A stretch of 64,000 nt of DNA from Anarhynchus alexandrinus. Lineage: Eukaryota; Chordata; Aves; Charadriiformes; Charadriidae. Of the stretch, positions 35,023 to 47,300 are shown piece by piece. How positions within the stretch are numbered: position 1 is the stretch's first letter; every line of letters begins with the position of its first letter. Below the pieces are notes generated by a model. It did not search any database, was not told the origin of the DNA, and was given only the letters and a program-made list of their open reading frames with translations. Made by a program: the position numbers and the translations under genes. The stretch covers positions 538,250 through 602,249 of the forward strand of contig VUYV01000226.1 in the NCBI GenBank assembly GCA_008711295.1, given 5' to 3'.

Positions 35023-38000
35023 CACGGAAGGATTAATACCACTGCTGACCACTTTTGTGTCCCGTGTGCTGAAGGGGGCAGAAACTCGTCCCTCCCTTCG
35101 CCCTGATGCCACCACGGTGACCAGCAGGAGTGCTCCGGGAGAGGAGGACTGCTGGGACAGCAGAGCCAACGCATCGTCCGTCCTCCTTCAACGCGCCTAT
35201 ACATGCTACTGAGGAGTGTCATCTTCTCTTTCATGTGCTGATAGCCTTAACCCAGGAATCCTCCCAAATCCACCTTCTCAGAGAGGACACAGTGGTAACT
35301 TCTGCTGTGTTTATAGAGTGACCCGCCCAGGTGGAGATTTTGAAAGCTCCCGTTGGTCTGTTACAGCCAACAACTGTCCACCCCAGGGCCTTCACGAACC
35401 CACAGGCGGTTTTAGGATTCCTTGAAACTGCAAACTCCACATCCCCATGCTAAAATCATAATTTGCAGAACAGCCACCGGCACCCACTGAAAAGGGGTTT
35501 GTCACAGGTTTGAATCGGCGTTGGCTCATGGAAGCGCCTCGCTACTGTTTTTGTAAGGGACGCCGGGGCCAGGCAGGAAAAGCACTGCAAGATATCTGCA
35601 CGAATGGAAATAAAGACATTCCAAGTTGGTTTTGTTCCCAGAAGCAGAGCTTCCAACGCGCACTGACCTTCCAAACCAGCAGCACGCTCAGAGCTGGCAC
35701 GGGGACAGCAAGCCAAGTTCACTGTGTTTTGGGAAGTATCTGTTTCTGTTTAGAGACCTAGTTTCTGCCAGGAGTTACTCGCACCAAACCAAACCACTGT
35801 CAGTCGACTCCCTCCGCTCCTCCCCTTCTCTGGCTTTCAGTGAGTTACTTGGAAATAATTGCACTAGACACACACTTTTCCAAACCATTTCCGAGGTCGG
35901 TTTTTCCCTGTTCACCTTCCATTCTGCCTTTGCAAACACCCGGGTATCTTCCCAAAACATACCTTCAACAGAGGAATTTTATTTTTTTTTTCCCCGAATA
36001 CTCTTTGCTTAAATTTTCTCCCCAAATTAGTTTTGTTCATTGTACACTGAACACAAGTTAACAGTAGAGTGCGAAGCTTCAAGTCTGACCCGGCTGTCAG
36101 AAGATGCGATTGATACGAAATTCTCCCTTTATCACACATAAAGTGGCACAGTAAGATTAGGTGAGTGAACAGATACAAACTCATATGAAACATGGAGACA
36201 CAAACATCCTATTGTGTCACCTCACCCTCACCCAGAGGTGGGTAGGAGCGTTTGCTCTCCCGCTGGACACAGGCTGCCCGCAGGCGGGCAAAGTGCTGCC
36301 GGCACACACGCTCAGAAACGCAAATGGGCGAACGCACGAGGAACGTGCGAGTTCCAGAGCTCTCCCTGTAAGAGCGGTCGGACTACGGCCTGAGATCCCA
36401 CCTGAAGGCAGAGGTGACACCCCGGAGGATAAGTAGCAGCAGGGGCCACTTGTCTATAGAGGGAAGGCACTTCACAGGACCTGGACAAAAAACAGAGTGT
36501 GAAAGTTGGCCCCTACAAGGGCTCCTTCCTTTTCCAGTGGAGATGGCGTGAGGGCACTGTGCTTGCTCTCCAGCACCATGCCCTGAAAGAAGCCCTCCAT
36601 AGCCAACTCTAGAACAGCAGACAAGTTGTGCGTGACACGAACTGTGCATTACCAACTCCAGGAGACCTTATGCTACCACGATGACCAAAGTCTGGTGTAT
36701 TGAACCTGTTTTCCACACCTTTCACAAGAAAAGGCTGCTAAGCTGCTCATTGAGTTCAAAAAGAGAAGAAATTATTTGCTCATAGAGCAGAGAGAACCAC
36801 TTACCAGTTTTCCTTCATCTGTGTTTTAAAAACAAGCTAGAAACAAGCACTTCCTTGCAAGTTCTGTCTTCAAAAAGGAGCCCTGATCTGTGGCTCCTTC
36901 TCTCCTGGAGGGAGGCACAAAGCCGGCTGGGTCACAGCTTGCTCCCACCATTTCCCAGTGCACTCATTAGCTCCAGGCGACGCCAGGCTGAATACGGTGA
37001 CCGCAGGCAGCTCCCTTCTCAGGACACCGGGGAATACGTCCACACCCCCACAAGCTCTTCCCAATTTTCATCTCCCCTATAAACGCACCAGGGCATTTCC
37101 ATCCCTGTGGCATATTCTATCTGGAGCGTTTGCTAGGACCTAAGATACATACAGCCATTTACCCAAATTATCCGCTCCAAAATGAAGCCTGATGCTTCTG
37201 CACTGTGCCTTGTGTCATCACCTGAAGCAAGTGACCATGTTTCCCTGCCAGGCTGGTACAATTCACAAGGGAAACCAAACATCCACAGCGCTGGGCAAGA
37301 GCGTCAGACTTCCTGGTACCCAACAGAGAAGAATAAGCCATCTGGCGTGTATCCACACCTTCGGTTGGGTGCAGGCATGGAAAACAAAAGGAGTATGTGG
37401 CCGGGGTGCCTTGTTTTTCTCTCCAGGGACTGCCCGCATGTATCTTTTAACCATCACTGTTGAGGTATTACTGTCTTGTCAGATCTAGTTCCCACTCAAC
37501 CACTCTATTCTTCTCGAGGAGGTGAGGAAGGGTGTGTTGACTCAGGTGCATACAATAGGAATTTCTGAGACTTTTCTCCCCTTTTTATTTTTTTTACTGA
37601 AAGCAAAACAAAAAAATCCACAGGCAGTTTTGTCAGCCCAGACAATTAAAGCTCTCCTCCAAAGACAATGAAGTCCAACGTTCCTCTGCCAGTAGCACAC
37701 TGTCATTGCTTTTACATTGCCCAAATACTTCCGTGTCCAACCCTGAGCCCTGACACCTGCGCTTACCTCCTCTGGGCTCCCGTCTTACCACATACCCTCT
37801 CCAGACCCGTGCCCCGGCTCTCGAGGACACCCAAAGGCAAAGAGGAAGGAACAGTTTCCAGCCAGAGTGCCAGATCAAGAACAATCTTTGCTCCGTATTG
37901 CATGTTAATACCTTTAAGGCCAGACTCCTTTGTAACACGGGTACATGTGGAGAAAAAAAACCTTTCACTTCCGAATATCTTAACATCACTAATCAGTTTC

Positions 38001-38404
38001 TACTGCCTTGTCTAAATAAATTATAATATCTGATTATCACAAGTCTTACCAAAGGTTGAGATTTCCTCCCAAAACTGCGTCTGGTTTTGGAATTCTAGGT
38101 CTTTAAAGGTATTTTTTAAATCTGGCTCAGCTAGGTTTTCAAAATGGCAAGCAAGGACCAAGAGCCCACCCTTAGAAATAAGATATCTTGACAATGTTTA
38201 TCGACCAATCCACTGTCATACTAAAATACACTTTTTGCCAATTAATCAGCAGAGCTGCAGAAATAGGTGGAATACTGGATAATGCAAAGTTTAAACTCAA
38301 AGTCAGGACAGCTCGGGGGTGATGTCTTTCTGACATTAAGCTGGAGTTCCCATCACCTTCCAGTATTTCCCTTTCATTCCCTTTCCTTTCCCCTTCCCTT
38401 TCAG

Positions 38405-38439
38405 TACTTCAACGGCTGCAGCTTCTGCGAGTGCTATAG
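38405..38439 (+). other. Microexon-like element
   Basis: A 35-nt segment with a 35-40 base pyrimidine tract ending TTTCAG on its 5' side and a near-consensus AG|GTAAGC donor at 38440. One frame is open and cysteine-rich (YFNGCSFCECY plus two bases). No parent gene was recognised. It could be a noncoding exon or a chance pairing of splice signals. Confidence 0.15.
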
Positions 38440-40401
38440 GTAAGCTTATACTGCCAGGAGGAGTTATGAAGTTACAGCTAAGGAAGAGTATTTCTAAGCA
38501 ATATTCCGACACAGAAATAACACCACAATCAAGAGGAGAGTTCTTTCCTGCATCAACCCCTAAAATAATTCCTTCATTCTCCTCCTCCCCAGACTTGCTG
38601 ACTTTCCCCCACACCCGTCCCATATCATTATGGAGCATCTTTCCCAGTAGTTAGCTAACTGGAAAGGGCAGCGTTGTTCTCTTCCCGCTTTCCACGTGGA
38701 TAGAAAGCTGTTGACACTCTGGAAACAGTTAGAGACTGCAGGAGGGATAAGGCTTTTGTTACAGTCTCGCTATTACTGCCCACGAACTTAAACTTGGCTC
38801 TTCTAAATACCAGACTTGTCGTCACTTGCAATTTATATTAGATTGGGATCTATGCTGCCAAAAAGAGAAGAAAAAAAAAGAGGATTAACACTGGCCTATT
38901 TTAAGCTCTGTCATAATTCTTGTAAAACTCTTGTTTAGATTGTAAATGAATCACACGTTGGATCTAGCTAAAACCGTTAGCGTAACGTTGGAAATGTCAT
39001 GCCCAGTGCAACACTATTGCCTGTAAGTAACTGCGGGCTCTGAAAGACCCCGGGGAGCCTGCCTGACAGTTTTTCTTCTTGCAGGAGCACTGCAGAGGAG
39101 CAGATGGTTTGGGGGACCCCCAGGTGAACAGCAGGCAGGCTGTGCTTGCTCCCCTGCAGCAAGGTACCATCCACCCCGTACCCGGCCCAAGCCCAGGAGG
39201 GCGGCTGGTCCCGTCACCCGGAGGAGGGGGAGGTGGGGGAACATAACATTGTGAGAAATAACAAATGAGACAGCCCAGGAAAAAAAAGGCAGAAGCTATT
39301 CAAATCCCAACTAAACACATACTAAGAAGGCAAATCGCCGTGGTCCAAGGGCGAGAGAGGCAGCACCGTTACAAACTAAGAGCGGAGACGGAGAGAGCTT
39401 TGCTATAGTTCTCCTGAACCACCTCTGCTGGGTTTTCCTCCGTAAACTCTCTCCTTCCTGAACAATGAACACAAATGCTTTACGAGACACAACTGCTCAT
39501 GGTCTTCATTGCATTCTTGTCCTAGTGCCCCTGAGCAGTAGCGCAAGGACCGAAATTTATTTTTTTTTACATATATCTATCACATGACACACAATTTGTG
39601 AACACTGACAGACCCAATCCATCCCAACGGAGGGGTGTGCAGAAAGCCACCCTCAGAGCTGGAGGAACAGCTCGGCAGCGGCCCTCTCACCGAGACGGGG
39701 CAAGAGCCGTGGGCTTACTGAGACGAGCAGCTCCCTCCCTGCTCTGCCCGCGCTGCTGCCAGGCTGGTACAAGTCCCCAGGGCCACGGAGCAATGACATT
39801 CCCATGGGTTTCACCAAGCAAGCCAGGAACGGGCCAATGACTTCACAGGATTTATTCAGAACAGGAGAAGGAAAAGCTTTCTTTACAGACATCATGAAAC
39901 ACATCAGTAGGGAGGAGGACAGGGAAGGTGTTCTCAGTGACGTACAGAGATTGCAGAGCTCCTGCTTCCACCGTGCCGCTACGGGAGAGTCCCCTCGAGC
40001 AGGGAAATGCTGCGCTCCTCAATTGCTCCTCAATTCCGCCCGTGTTTCAGCATGAGAAGCAGAGCACACTCTCGTCCCCACCGCTCATGGAGCCCAGGGG
40101 CAATGCAATTCCTCCCCACCTACTCAAAAAGCATGTGGCAACTGAGAGAGCACCTCGGTTAGCTTGCAGAGAACTGCCACTCAACTTGCCAGCAGCGACA
40201 CTGCATTTCTGTCACCGGAGATGAGCCAGCAAGTATTTTGCCAATAATTGCAAAGGTAGACCAGCAGAGAGCTGGAAAGAGGTACTGAATTCCAGTGAGT
40301 TCTCCCATTTGTGCCTCGGAGCATCTTCCCCAAAATGTTTTTGAAATAAGGCTTTTGTACCAAGCACAGCGCTGTACTGGTGAAGTAAATGTTCACTAAA
40401 A

Positions 40402-40407
40402 TTTATT
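40402..40407 (-). promoter_or_regulatory. Candidate ST6GAL1 polyadenylation signal
   Basis: AATAAA on the minus strand about 700 bases after the stop. Others lie at 40887-40892, 39851-39856 and 39556-39561. Which is used cannot be told from sequence; mammalian ST6GAL1 3'UTRs are long. Confidence 0.2.
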
Positions 40408-41110
40408 TTAAGCAATTAAAAAAAAAACAATAAAAAGATTAAAAAGTCTTGCAAGAATCACTGAAATGTGAATTGCCTCCCTCTTCCTTTGCCAAGAATG
40501 CCACCTGAATGATTTCAGAAGTCTTGTAATTTGAAAGGAAGTTGCCATTGTTATTTTACAAAATGTTTATAAAATCAAATATTTTGGAATAAGAGTTTAG
40601 CTTATCAGTACACAGCTTTGACAGCATTTCCATAAATCAGACCTGCTCCAAAGAGCTCCTAGGACTACGGGAACAAGTTTTAAATTATTTTTCTTGTTTC
40701 TCAATGGACCAGGTTTTTGGCTGTCATAACCCCTTTGAAGCAAACCAAACTATATTCAGCACTTGATCCTGACTTGTGCAATCTCTGCTTAGAAAGCATC
40801 TCCTGCGGCTCACATACACCATGATCAGTTGAGATGAAGACAGAGATATCCACCCGCTGCATGAGCCTGGCTCCACCGGGAGTAAATTTATTGCAGTGGC
40901 TCATGCAGATACCGCGTGGACGTACCGCAATGTATTAACACCGCCTTATAGTTGGGAGAAGTTAGGCAACAAAGTCCTAAGAGCAAGTGTTGCAACATGG
41001 AAGAGCTGCAAAAACACACCAGTGCTTAGACCTAACGAATCTGACAACCCTGATTTAAAAAGTGCTTTGACAGTCAAGAAAAAATCCTAAACCCACTAAA
41101 AACTGATCTG

Positions 41111-41352
41111 CTAGCAATGCACATTTCGGAAGCCGGGCAAAGTAACTTTCCCACGAGTATAGATGTCCTCATCTGTGCCCTGGTTCATATGCTTCACCAA
41201 GTTTTTCTCAAACAGGAGGGGGTGGTAAGCTCCCATGGTACAGGCACGGTCGTGAAACTTCTGATAATAGTGGCAAATGTCCGTCTGCCGTTTGGAAGGG
41301 AGAAATTCGTACACGTCCACTTCATCACAGAGCGTCATCATGATCACGATAC
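41111..41352 (-). CDS. ST6GAL1: ST6GAL1 last coding exon (motifs S, III, VS)
   Basis: A 242-bp coding part after a CTCCCCAG acceptor. It completes Gly336 and runs to Cys415 and TAG at 41113-41111. It carries the rest of motif S ([16 protein letters not shown]), motif III ([17 protein letters not shown]) with catalytic His379, and the VS region with Glu384. The C-terminus (PGFRNVHC) is only slightly different from human. The 3'UTR continues to lower coordinates. Confidence 0.96.
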
Positions 41353-44300
41353 CTGGGGAGGCAAAGAAAGCAGACATCCCCGTGTCAAACCAGAGAAGCG
41401 ATTAAACGTTCCCGCAGGACAGGCGGTAAGCGAGGAGCATCCAGCTCCAAGGGGAAGGGCTTCCTTTTTCAACGTTCAGGTGAGAGGGGGAGAAAACAAG
41501 TCTGGCCAGACGGGGCTGTTTTCTGAAGCCCTCTCTTGCGAAGCCTGCGATCGGCTTGATTACAGCAGATTGTTTACAGTGACAGCCATGCCAAAAGGCC
41601 AGTTTTTTAAGAGCGCTATCGTTCTCCGCGACCTTCATGGAAACTCGGGCGTCTGCCAACCGTGCACCGCAACCAGCTGAGCCCAACAGCCCGTCTCAAA
41701 CCTGCTTGGGTAAGCAGCGATGAGACCTTCGCCTCTTCCCCACCTCCCTTTTGCCAACGCAGGGGGTAGGAAAGCGGCTGTGCTTGGAGATAGCTCACGG
41801 AGACCGAGCAGCCTCTGCTCTTCAGGCTCCCCCGGCTCCCTGCAGCAGAGCAGTGCTGCCCTCCTGTGCCTTCCGACAGGCACGCGGACCACTCGAGGAC
41901 AGTCACGCCAGTGCTGGGCACAGACCTCTCAACTCGCGGGCCAGATCAGAAGTAAGCCATAGTTACTGGCTACTTTTCTTTCAAGTGCAAGAAATGGCAA
42001 ATATTCTTGCTATCACTAGGGAAACGGAACCGATATATAACATCACAGAAAATTCATGCAGTATCTGGACCACGCGCGATCAGAGGAACACAGTTTACAA
42101 GACATCAGAAAAACCCATCCGTGAAACCACTTGTTTAATTAAGGTGCATTTTAAACACGTTTTCTTCCACCTTTTCAATCGACAATTTTCATTCACGCTT
42201 AGGCCTTCCAGGAAACCCAGAGCTGCAAACTGGAACGTGGTCTGTGCCCCCACGGCTGGCGAGGTGACTTGTTTAACAAAGCAAAGGTAACTTGGCCCAA
42301 AGTTAAGCCACAGAGGAATTTGCTGTCTGACACGGGCCGGTGCCTGCCTCTGCGCCCCTAACTCCGGTTAACAACAACTCTGCCGCTGAAGCCATTGATT
42401 ATGCAGTTGTTCTGCACATCTCCCAGCACTGATGTGATAGCTGCTGGGCAAGAGCAAGGCTGTGGAAGAAAACTAGACTTGCTGGACTGGCGAAAATAAG
42501 AAGTGCCTCTGTTTACATGGACGTAGAAGGACGCCTGTGCCCCAGGAGTGATGGCAGCAGAGGTGGGAGCAGAGGAGGGGCTAAAGGACAGCAGCGGGAC
42601 ATCCACGTGGCAAACAAAGCCATACGTCTCTGCTGTGACTTCAAATACACGTGAACGTCCTGAGAAGTTCGCTCCTTTTTATTCAGCTCATCATGAGCTC
42701 TGCTCTCCAATAAGAAGGAAAAGCTTTGCAACAGCAGAAAGTAAAATGAGCCCCTTTGCTGAAAGGCTGGATTTAGCCTGCTGACGAACAAGATGGTAGC
42801 ATGCTGACAAAGGGGGAACATCACTGAACTTTTCAGGACAACTATTCACCCTGACCATCCCCGAACCCCCAGTAAGTCTTTAGCTATCTTTTTTTCCCAT
42901 GGATCTATATCTCCATATTTATATATATTTCATATATATATACACTAAAAATAAGCAAGTACTTAGATTTCATCTGAAGTAAGCAGATTTATTTGCCTGA
43001 CAAGACCTGAGCCTGCAGGAGCCATATCCTTCCTCTCGCACCCTGTGGGAATTGCTCTGGCACTAGAAGCTAGAAATCCTAGAGACCATCTCGATGTTGC
43101 AATCCGCTCTCCTGTTTCCACGTGGAACCAGGCCACATTTGGAACTGCTGTTTCAGGGGGGTGCTGCAGACTGCTTATTTTAACACAACCGAGCTGCTGC
43201 TTTAAAGACAGGAAGCTTAAATTTTGGCATAAGACAAACACTTTAAAAGCAACTCTGATAAGCACCATAAATCTGTAGTTGTCTTGGAAAAAAGGCATCC
43301 TGGAGAGTTCCTGCAAACCAAACGAGAAGTTTAAAGGGCAATCATCTTACCAAGCATTCCTGACGACGGTGGATTAGGCTGAATTTGCTCCAAGGAATTC
43401 TCCTGCAGAATATCCCAGAGTTGCCACTGCATTTTTGGATTCAGGATATAGAAGGGCTGCTCTGGATGTGTACTACGATATGATTTGTAGCTTTCAAAAA
43501 AGCTGTAGTCTGGTTTTCTGTACCACTGCAAAACAGAAACAAGAAGTCAAACTCTTATTTCTATCCCACTCTGTCCCATAACCAACGGAAAACAAGGACG
43601 AGCAAACCTGCTGCTGCCAGAGGGAAAAGGTCCTGCTATACCTACACACGCTCACTCTCTGTTTCCCACCACCTCATCTGGCCTTTGGGTCGCTGTGGGT
43701 GACCTGACACAGTGAACAGAGCAGGAAAAAAACACAAATCTCCTCTCTTTAGCAGTGAAGGACCATTAACTGAGATCAGCCATCTTGTATAAATTCATTC
43801 TGCACCCCCCTGATAGCAGATGATGTTGAGAAGTCTGTCTCAAATGTAACAGACCCCGACCCCTCTGCATGCTGGAGTACAAAGCATCCTGTTCTGCAGG
43901 CAACTGTCCCCATCACAGCCTCCTCACCCAGGCTGAGCTGATTTGCATCCTAAAACTTCCCCTGTCAGTGAAAACACTTAGGAAGGATTTATGTTTTCTT
44001 AAAGGCATTTTGAAATTTTTTTTTTCCTATGCTAAAAATATCCCATCCTGGTTTTACTGACTCTTAAACACGCTGTACATACACCCTCATGGCTCCCGGA
44101 GGTGTGGGATTAGACACAAGAGTAAACATCAGTGAGAAAATTGGAAATGCCATCCAGAGAAAGGAACGCAAAGGCATCTCAGTTACAGACAGAGCTTAAA
44201 ATAAAAGTAAAGAAAGGACTATTCACTCCTACCTGCTTTCACCATGAGACTCCAAAGCTCAAAAGGTCATCACTTATCAAATAATGCCCTTTTGTACTCA

Positions 44301-47300
44301 AAATGAAAAGCAAATGCTAGAGGGATTGGAACACCCACAAGTGAGAGTCTAGCTGACGCATAGAGGAGACATTTGCGAAGATCTTCAGAGGGTTTCCCAC
44401 TCTGTTCATAATGCATCAAGTACATCTCATGTCTGACTGGCACTTGAAACACCCAACCATTGACCATCAGCAAATCTTACAGCAACTGTCAGAAAGAGGA
44501 GATCACCCTCTGACGAGATGACAACCGCTGCAGCCCATAGTGACCTCCTCCTGGCGGCATCAGTCCACGGGAAAGTAAAGGTGGTGACCTATTACACTTG
44601 GCCTGAGGCCTTCACAGGGATCAGGAACAGGCAAGTGTTTCCCCAGGAGCACCCATGAATGGGGTACTCTCAGAAGTACATGTGATATATCCATGATAAA
44701 CGAAAAGGTAATCAAGAATGGCCTTAAAATGACTGATTGCCCACGTTAGGAGGCAGTGAGTTAACAGATGCACTTCAAAGCATATGAATCTGATTTTACT
44801 TACAGAAAACTCAGCCTTACCTCGTGAATTTCTGCATGATATGGTGCTGGATCCCAGACAATTAAGATTCCAGTGTTATATAATGCTTCCCTCAGGAACT
44901 GCTGCTCCTCAACGGTTACAAGCTTGAATAACAACAACAAATACAGTAATATACAGTACGCTGTCAGAATTAGCAGAGAGCCAAGCAGTAAAGCATATCT
45001 GAATACAGCCACAGCCACCCCACTGCTGGTCACTGAGCATGCCCCACTGCATGCGGGCAAGGACACAACCCCCAGTGACACCCTTCCAACGCCCACTCCT
45101 GTCCCATCTAGCAGTACAGGGTTTTGTGGGCAGTCACAAGAAAAACTGCCATTACGCTTTACAAGGTTTTCTTTATCTGCCTTCAATAATAAAATAAAGG
45201 CAGGACCTGCAGAGCGACCCAGCTTCTATGATGGATACCATCGCTACGACTACTAGAGGCAGGTGGGAACATCACTTGCTGCCACCAGTCACCAGGACAG
45301 TCCAGGAAGAGCCTCACGCAAACACACTGTTGGCGTTATCAAGAACCTTCACTTGAACCTAAAGAAGTCTGCCCATGGGTGGTTTCTCCCGAGCAGCACG
45401 AACTCAGGCAGCCCGGGCTCAGGGCTGTGGGAGTACGGGTGCAAGAGACAAGAGACCACGGCTGAGCCCCACCAGACCATCTCTCCTCTCCAGAGCAGGG
45501 TGGTGCAACTCGGGCAAGGGAGCTTCAGATCTGGTGAGAGCAGCAATGAGGAGGAAAACACCACAACAGCAAAGCACATGGGTGGAGGGAGAGTGCTCCA
45601 CCAGAGGCTTTCCCAAACCAACAAAACCAGGTGGTTCAAACAGAGAAGTTGCCCTCTACACTCTGGACGTGACCGTCACAGCTTGTGACACCCGAGGGCA
45701 ACCCAGGTCTGCAGCAAAAAGCGAACAGTCAGAATCAGATGAGACAGGGACAGATCTCCTATCCTCCCCACCCAAAGGCATAACCCGTACTGACGCAGTT
45801 TGCAAACATCTTCTGAAGAAAAGCATCATCATAAAAATCAGCTCCCATTTGTCCTGATTTTCTCCATGGATCTAATTAAGAGCTAGCCAATTTATCCCCG
45901 AGTATCGCAGCTGTCCCCAGCAGCAGGCTGCCCTCCCGGCTGTCCCCAAAACCAGAGCACGAGGACACTCTGGCAAGCCCAGACGAGAACTATTCCAAAA
46001 GCAAAAAGTATTTCCTCGCATCTGTTCTTAACTCCCCGGGATTAGGCTTTGGCCTTGACCACGTGTACTGCCTGGTTTCATTTCCTTACAGTAGCTAAAA
46101 TATCGAGGCCACTTGTCAGCTGGAGAGCGCAACGCTGCAGGTGTGAACTTCTGCCTCTGCTCCATGGACACCAGAGCAGAGGCGAGGAGATGGCAGGGCA
46201 GCTGGCACCAGCCAGCCCCTGCGCCTGGTACGAGTGGGATGGAGCACCGCAACGGGACGGGAATACGGCAAGGAACACAGGCGCTTTATTTTGGTTTCTA
46301 TTTAAAGCCTAGAAATCTTTCAGGGACTTTTCTAATGTGAAACACATGAAAGGAGGCTTCAAGAGAGACTGAGCATCAGAGAAAGCAAAGGTCAGCCAAG
46401 CAGAGCCATGTGAGCTGGCAGAGGCACACAAACCCCTAGAGAGCTGCGAGAGGCACAAAAGCAAAGGGATAAGAAACCAGGTGGGGAGCACCCCCCCAGC
46501 CACAAAGTGTTTGCTGGTTCCTTCCCACACCACAGAGCTGCCCTCAGCACCACTAGTTACCTGTCGGTCACTTAACCCATCTGCTGGAGGGACCTGGCTC
46601 CCCAAATACCTTTAGTGCCTATTTGTTCTGTTTAATATTGACTGATTCTTCCTACGTAGTTAAACTAATTTAAATTGCTACATGGCTGATCTGTCTTGCC
46701 CAGCTTTTTGATTCTAATTAGTTAACCGATCTATTGATTTCCTCGTTAATTTGTTCTTTAGCCCATTCACTGTTTGGCAAGTATCTTGCTCATAGAGCCC
46801 CTACTCTCCTGGTACACTTATGGACTGTATCAAAACGAGTTCCTTCTCCGCTGCTACCGCAGTCAATGCCCTGTAATCTAAACATGCTCCCCTTTCCCAT
46901 CACAATCTTACTCCATTCCACCGATGTGCTATCTCCTTTCTCTTCCTCCCTGCAGACTCGTTAGTGCCAATAACAGCAAATACAGCCAAAGCAGAGAGTG
47001 CTCTCCATGACAGCGAGAAGGCGGCCAAGGAGAACTGTAAACAAGGGCTGGGAGGAACGAGGTACTCTGGTCCTCGGTCAGCTCTGCAGAAAGGAGTTGT
47101 GTCCTACAGAATGACATTGGCACTCCTCCCACACACTCCTCAGCCCTTATTTTTGCAAGATGTGGCTGCCTTCCCAGGGCAAAGCGATGCCTTGTGTAAG
47201 ACTGCAGGAAAACATGCCATGAAAGGAAGCGGTACTGATGAACCAGCGAAGGTCTAAGAAAATAAGCAAGGCGATGGTAAAGAACGTCTCTGTTTAGAAC

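Larger units (their letters stand above)
15918..41110. other. 25 kb intergenic interval between convergent TMT opsin and ST6GAL1
   Basis: No conserved protein was recognised on either strand. Contents: the (AAAAT)n repeat, a 7-bp x3 tandem (18336), A/C-rich (about 19548-19615) and T/G-rich (about 28280-28326) low-complexity runs, two CR1 copies (20628-21416 plus, 34696-35022 minus), perfect hairpins at 22088 and 29971, an AT run at 30958-31003, a short (AC)n near 31310, and two exon-like elements (18569-18673, 38405-38439). The proximal parts must include the 3'UTRs of the two genes, whose ends cannot be set from sequence alone. Confidence 0.6.

Noticed and set aside
38336..38638. Minus-strand frame with Lys-Gly repeats
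   Set aside because: The repeats are just the translation of the purine strand of the pyrimidine tract at 38366-38403.
41117..41680. 187-codon plus-strand frame
   Set aside because: Antisense to the last ST6GAL1 exon, running on into the intron; no domain recognised.
41751..42290. 179-codon plus-strand frame inside an ST6GAL1 intron
   Set aside because: No recognisable domain and no convincing splice context; consistent with chance.
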